Positions 60,742 through 64,000 of a stretch of 64,000 nucleotides of DNA are shown here, piece after piece. Position 1 is the stretch's first letter; each line of letters begins with the position of its first letter. The DNA is from Dermanyssus gallinae (Eukaryota; Arthropoda; Arachnida; Mesostigmata; Dermanyssidae), in assembly GCA_003439945.1 (NCBI GenBank), contig QVRM01005607.1:864001-928000 (forward strand), written 5' to 3'. Both the position numbers and the translations under genes were made by a program. Below the pieces are notes generated by a model. That model ran no database searches and was not told the origin of the DNA. It saw only the letters and a list, made by a program, of their open reading frames with translations.

Positions 60742-60935
60742 TTACGAAGCGCATCGCGATAGGTCCTTCTAGAATGAAACGCAACACTTAAACGACACAT
60801 CCTCAAAAAAAATGCTGACGCATTATACTGTCTCTTTGCTCTCTGTAATCTCTCAAGTGACCCTTGATAAAAAAAATCGGATAACCTATACCACCGGAGA
60901 TAAGACACAAACGACCCTCTCCGCGGTCGAGCCAT
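60711..60935 (-). other. Small basic frame upstream of the capsid
   Basis: A 74-codon ATG frame overlapping the capsid start by about 31 bases in another frame. It is rich in Arg and Tyr (MARPRRGSFVSYLRWYRLSD). It may be the original capsid N-terminus separated by a frameshift, or a separate small viral frame. It starts 56 bases from the origin stem. Confidence 0.45.
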
Positions 60936-60990
60936 GACTGCCCTTTCTCAAAAAGGAATGGACTATATATACCCTGTCACAGCGTCAAGC

Positions 60991-61022
60991 CACACGGGTG
61001 GGTAATACTAACCACTCGTGTG
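60991..61022. promoter_or_regulatory. Viral replication origin stem-loop, intact
   Basis: Arms 60991-61001 and 61012-61022 pair over 11 bases with one G/T mismatch. The 10-base loop 61002-61011 holds GTAATACTA, which on the minus strand is TAGTATTAC, the circovirus-type nonanucleotide nicked by Rep in rolling-circle replication. It sits in the 91-base gap between the divergent 5' ends of the capsid-side frame and Rep. Confidence 0.85.
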
Positions 61023-61026
61023 CGTG

Positions 61027-61889
61027 ATGGACCCCGCTGCAAATAAAACCGCACGCCGGTGGTACTTTACTCTCAACAACTGGACACCACCCGAGTTGGA
61101 CACATTGACTGAAAGACTTTCCTTTTTGTGTTCTTTTGCCATTATAGGAAAGAAAAAAGGAGAACAAGGAACACCTCATCTACAAGGATACTTCGTACTT
61201 AAAAGCCCGAAACGGTTTTCTGGACTGAAATTAATTCTTCCATGTGCTCATATCGAAATCGCTAAAGGAACTCACAAGCAGAACATCACATACTGCGGAA
61301 AAGAAGATGACAACCCCTGGATCACTGGCTCATTACCCGGAAAAAACAACAATGACTTGTACCTTGATCTTGCCTGCTCAGCTTGCACTGAGTCTTCTAC
61401 GAATAGGTACACTACAGCCGCTAAAGATTACCCTTCTATATTTGTTAAATATTGGAGAGGTTTTCAAGAATTGTACAGGATCGCTAATACAATACCCAGC
61501 AGAACACAAATGTTCAAATTGTTTATCTTCTATGGCCCACCTAGAACAAATAAAAGTCGAGTGTCCCACGAAGTATCATCCAGACTTGGAACCACATATT
61601 ATAAAAACAGAGGCCAATGGTGGGATCATTACACACAGGAAACCTCTGTTGTTATAGATGACTTTTATGGATGGATAAAGTGGGACGAATTATTAAAAAT
61701 ATGCGACAGGTATTCATACAAGGTACAATGTAAAGGTGGAACACTAGAATTCAACTCACAATACATTTTCATAACAAGTAATATACACTCTGAAAAATGG
61801 TACAAATTCGACGGATACAACGTGGCTGCTCTTATGAGACGCTGCTCACTACTCATCAATACTGACCCCGACATTATACCTGAAGCTAA
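61027..61889 (+). pseudogene. CRESS virus Rep, copy 1 (plus)
   Basis: I start it at the ATG 61027 (MDPAANK); an upstream GTG would overlap the origin stem. Rep nicks the origin and unwinds DNA. Domain order: endonuclease motif I FTLNNW (14-19), motif II PHLQGY (50-55), motif III YCGK with the catalytic Tyr (89-92), Walker A GPPRTNKS (170-177), Walker B VVIDDF (208-213), motif C ITSN (249-252). The Walker A Gly before Thr is Arg here, which should impair ATP binding. The viral frame is intact for 287 codons. It then runs into the inverted copy and reads antisense to a stop at 62005-62007. The natural C-terminus is lost. Confidence 0.85.
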
Positions 61890-61914
61890 TGAACAATATA
61901 AAAAAAAATATTGT
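61888..61914. other. Inverted-duplication junction between the two Rep copies
   Basis: Homology of copy 1 ends after TGAAGCTAA (about 61889). Homology of copy 2 begins near 61911. The bridge is a small palindrome, CAATAT, then A8, then ATATTG (about 61894-61913). The bridging bases match neither Rep copy. Confidence 0.75.
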
Positions 61915-62645
61915 GAGTTGAATTCTAGTGTTCCACCTTTACATTGTACCTTGTATGGATACCTGTCGCATATTTTTAATAATTCGTCCCACTTTATCCA
62001 TCCATAAAAGTCATCTATAACAACAGAGGTTTCCTGTGTGTAATGATCCCACCATTGGCCTCTGTTTTTATAATATGTGGTTCCAAGTCTGGATAATACT
62101 TCGTAGGACACTCGATTTTTATTTGTACCAGGTGGGCCATAGAAGATAAACAATTTGGACATTTTTGTTCTACTGGGTATTGGATTAGCGATTCTGCACA
62201 ATTCTTGAAAACCTCTCCAATATTTAACAAATATAGAAGGGTAATCTTTAGCGACTGTAGTGTATCCATTCGTAGAAGACTCAGTGCAAGCTGAGCAGGC
62301 AAGATCAAGGTACGAGTCATTGTTGTTTTTTCCGGGTAATGAGCCAGTGATCCAGGGGTTGTCATCTTCTTCTCCGCAGTATGTGATGTTCTGCTTGTGA
62401 GTTCCTTTAGCGATTTCGATATGAGCACGTGGAAGAATTAATTTCAATCCAGAAAACCGTTTCGGGCTTTTAAGTACGAAGTATCCTTGTAGATGAGGTG
62501 TTCCTTGTTCTCCTTTTTCCTTTCCTATAATGGCAAAAGAACACAAGAAGGAAAGTCTTTCAGTAAATGTGTCCAACTCAGGTGGTGTCCAGTTGTTGAG
62601 AGTAAAGCACCACCGGCGTGCGGTTTTATTTGCAGCGGGGTCCAT
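61911..62645 (-). pseudogene. CRESS virus Rep, copy 2 (inverted, truncated)
   Basis: Starts at ATG 62645 and covers about 245 of the expected residues, roughly 93% identical in protein to copy 1 (about 17 differences by eye). Walker A is intact (GPPGTNKN), but motif III reads YCGE instead of YCGK, losing the conserved Lys. The frame leaves viral coding after EFNSQY, so motif C and the C-terminus are missing. It is tail-to-tail with copy 1. The lesions differ from those of copy 1, so the copies have diverged separately or came from different viral molecules. Confidence 0.85.
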
Positions 62646-62674
62646 CACGCACACGGGTGGTTAGTATTACCCAT
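62646..62674 (+). promoter_or_regulatory. Half origin at the right edge of the viral insertion
   Basis: CACACGGGTGG and then TAGTATTAC at 62662-62670 match the intact origin. Similarity stops about three to five bases after the nonanucleotide, so the second stem arm is absent. The boundary therefore falls at the Rep nick-site region. Confidence 0.8.
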
Positions 62675-63300
62675 GATGGCAAAACGGACACATACGAGAA
62701 GTATTTTTGTTCGCTTATCGCGGAGCGCCAAGGAGGGGCCATTGGCGCGAATAATGACCGCGCAGCGTTGACACATTGTTGGGCATATCAACGTCATCGT
62801 TGTCGTCGATGCTGGACATTTAGGCACCTGTCACGCCAGTGAAACAGGACAGCAGCTGTCCTTCGGTCTACCATCGCGGTCGAGCGCTCGTATAAGTCAC
62901 GCCAAGCGTCACGTTCGACTGACGTGGGACCAACTAGGCCTTACGTGCCTAATTGAGTACGCATCGGGGGCACGGCGGATGGCGAAGATACGCGCCATCT
63001 ACCGAAACATTGCGGCTGGACGGCTGGGGGGGCGTCGGTCGGTTCGATGGCAGAGATAATTCGAGCACAGTGAAACCTGGCAGCTCCTCTTCCAAATAAG
63101 TATATACAATAAGTATCATTATTACCGTCATAGACTTGTTTTTTTGAGCCGATTCTCGATACATGGCGGCTGCACTAAGACCGTGTGTTTCGCGTGTCGG
63201 TCTGCCGGTATTGTTTGCTGGCTGGCTAAAATTATTCGTTTCTTCCGTCAATGTCAACGCGTTGCTCTCTGGCTGTTCGTCCAGGTACGGACATTTCTAG
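62675..63300. other. Right flank of the viral insertion, no gene recognised
   Basis: GC-richer host-type sequence with overlapping short frames on both strands and no motif. Confidence 0.4.
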
Positions 63301-63301
63301 A

Positions 63302-63515
63302 GTAAAAAAAAACATTTTTAAGGAAATTGTTTTTAATTTTAGACCATCATCTGTCCTTCATGGGCCTGGAATCGTCATGATGCACATCTTTAATGCACCG
63401 AGAGCCGGACAGGTCAACAAGCATTGCTCAATGAAAAATCGATCAACAACCGGAATCAAACTGGCGACACCCCGGTAGATGACAATCGTGACTAGCGTAC
63501 TAGACCCCCTAGACC
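63302..63515 (-). mobile_element. SINE family 1 copy, minus strand
   Basis: On the minus strand the head (TTGTCATCTACCGGGGTGTC, then GTTTGATTCC as a B-box remnant, then GTTGTTGATCG) and the body ending in CAATTTCCTTAAAAATG match the copy at 12361-12645 from end to end, with a shorter middle. Confidence 0.65.
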
Positions 63516-64000
63516 ACGTCGCCACACGGAAATGTCTACCACGCCTACTTCCTGCTCTCGGGACCCTGGCAATGATGCCGGTCCGCTCTAGTCAACTGGA
63601 AGCATTATGGCCTTCAACTAACGAATGCATATGCCTGCAGTGCTTAACCTCCAGCTTATAACTAGGCGTATAAGTAAACATTCTAGATGTATAAGCAAAA
63701 TTATTTGCTCATAGCTATTCTATTGGGTGGGGAGCAGCCAGGCCCTCATGGTCTCGACGCACCCTCACAGGACGGATTACAAAATGGCATTTCGCTATCC
63801 AACCGCAGGTAGTCATGCGGGATGATAGTCAGGGATAGAGCTGATTAAAGGAGAACGGCAGAGACGCCTCTCCCACGGCTTCGATGTAATGCCAAAGTAA
63901 TACCGAGCCTGGGGGAAGGGGAGGAATCCGGGTTTAGTGGGTTTGCGAGTCTCATACTAGTCACGCAGGCTGGTAGTGGCGCATGTGCATCATGCATTCC
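63516..64000. other. Unrecognised; possible LINE 3' UTR motif
   Basis: No coding sequence recognised. GGTTTAGTGGGT at 63931-63942 matches the motif at 37511-37523 and 44884-44897, so this may be the 3' untranslated part of another R1-like LINE on the plus strand. Confidence 0.3.

Larger units (their letters stand above)
59490..62674. mobile_element. Endogenous circular ssDNA (CRESS) virus, Circoviridae-like
   Basis: The order is: Rep C-terminal coding end (+, 59507-59792), capsid (-, ending 59806), origin stem-loop (60991-61022), Rep (+, 61027-61889), then a short junction and an inverted partial Rep (-, 62645-61911). 59507 corresponds to 61680, so one genome unit is about 2,173 bases, and about 210 bases are terminally redundant. 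Convergent rep and cap with the origin between their 5' ends is the circovirus/cyclovirus plan. The nonanucleotide lies on the capsid-coding strand, which is the cyclovirus arrangement. Near-identical copies with few stops point to fairly recent capture. It could alternatively be an assembly artefact from viral DNA in the sample, but the decayed frames argue for true integration. Confidence 0.85.

Noticed and set aside
61244..61657. 137-codon frame overlapping Rep (and its mirror at 62428-62015)
   Set aside because: It lies in an alternative frame of Rep, is kept in both copies only because Rep is similar, and shows no independent motif.
61018..62007. A 329-codon Rep starting at GTG 61018 and ending at 62007
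   Set aside because: The ATG at 61027 is the sensible start. After 61889 the frame reads the antisense of the inverted Rep copy, so the last 40 codons are not viral protein.

Overview
The window looks like non-coding DNA from an animal nuclear genome, most likely an arthropod. A mite or tick would fit, but I cannot prove it from sequence alone. The evidence is many long (TA)n microsatellites, CAA/GTT-type trinucleotide tracts, decayed non-LTR retrotransposons of R1/jockey-like and other kinds, mariner and Tc1 DNA transposons, tRNA-derived SINEs, and no operon-like gene packing. I did not recognise a single intact host gene. Most long open frames are low-complexity or lie inside mobile elements.

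Layout. 1-12 kb: unrecognised sequence, trinucleotide and TA arrays (a 0.6 kb GTT/GTC tract at 8.93-9.51 kb) and an R1-like LINE relic at 5.06-5.64 kb. 12-23 kb: SINE copies, short dispersed repeats, a strong 72-nt hairpin at 15.1 kb, a plus-strand LINE (family A) interrupted by a minus-strand LINE (family B), and a deleted mariner at 19.7-20.3 kb. 25.6-27.4 kb: a minus-strand LINE (family C) with a YLDD-type reverse transcriptase. 30.5-33.2 kb: a 1.09 kb near-perfect palindromic element and a 1.6 kb Tc1-like element with 264-bp terminal inverted repeats, side by side in one TA microsatellite. 34-47.8 kb: more LINE relics (families A, B, C, D and R1-like) and two mariner remnants.

48.2-56.9 kb is one continuous 8.7 kb minisatellite of a 17-bp unit whose core is the palindrome GTTCTTAGAAC. 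Marker variants recur at exact multiples of 17 bp and show a higher-order unit of about 1.7 kb. A scrap of LINE family C sits on its right edge.

59.5-62.7 kb is an endogenous copy of a circular single-stranded DNA (CRESS) virus of Circoviridae type. It has a slightly longer than unit-length genome (unit about 2.17 kb: Rep C-terminus, convergent capsid gene, origin stem-loop, Rep) followed by a second, inverted Rep copy. The inverted copy ends within a few bases of the origin nonanucleotide, where Rep normally nicks. The two Rep copies carry different disabling lesions, and the capsid frame has an internal stop. This locus and the 17-bp array are the two parts of the window most worth following up.

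Translations, motif matches and alignments were made by eye. Family assignments rest on recognisable motifs, not on database searches.
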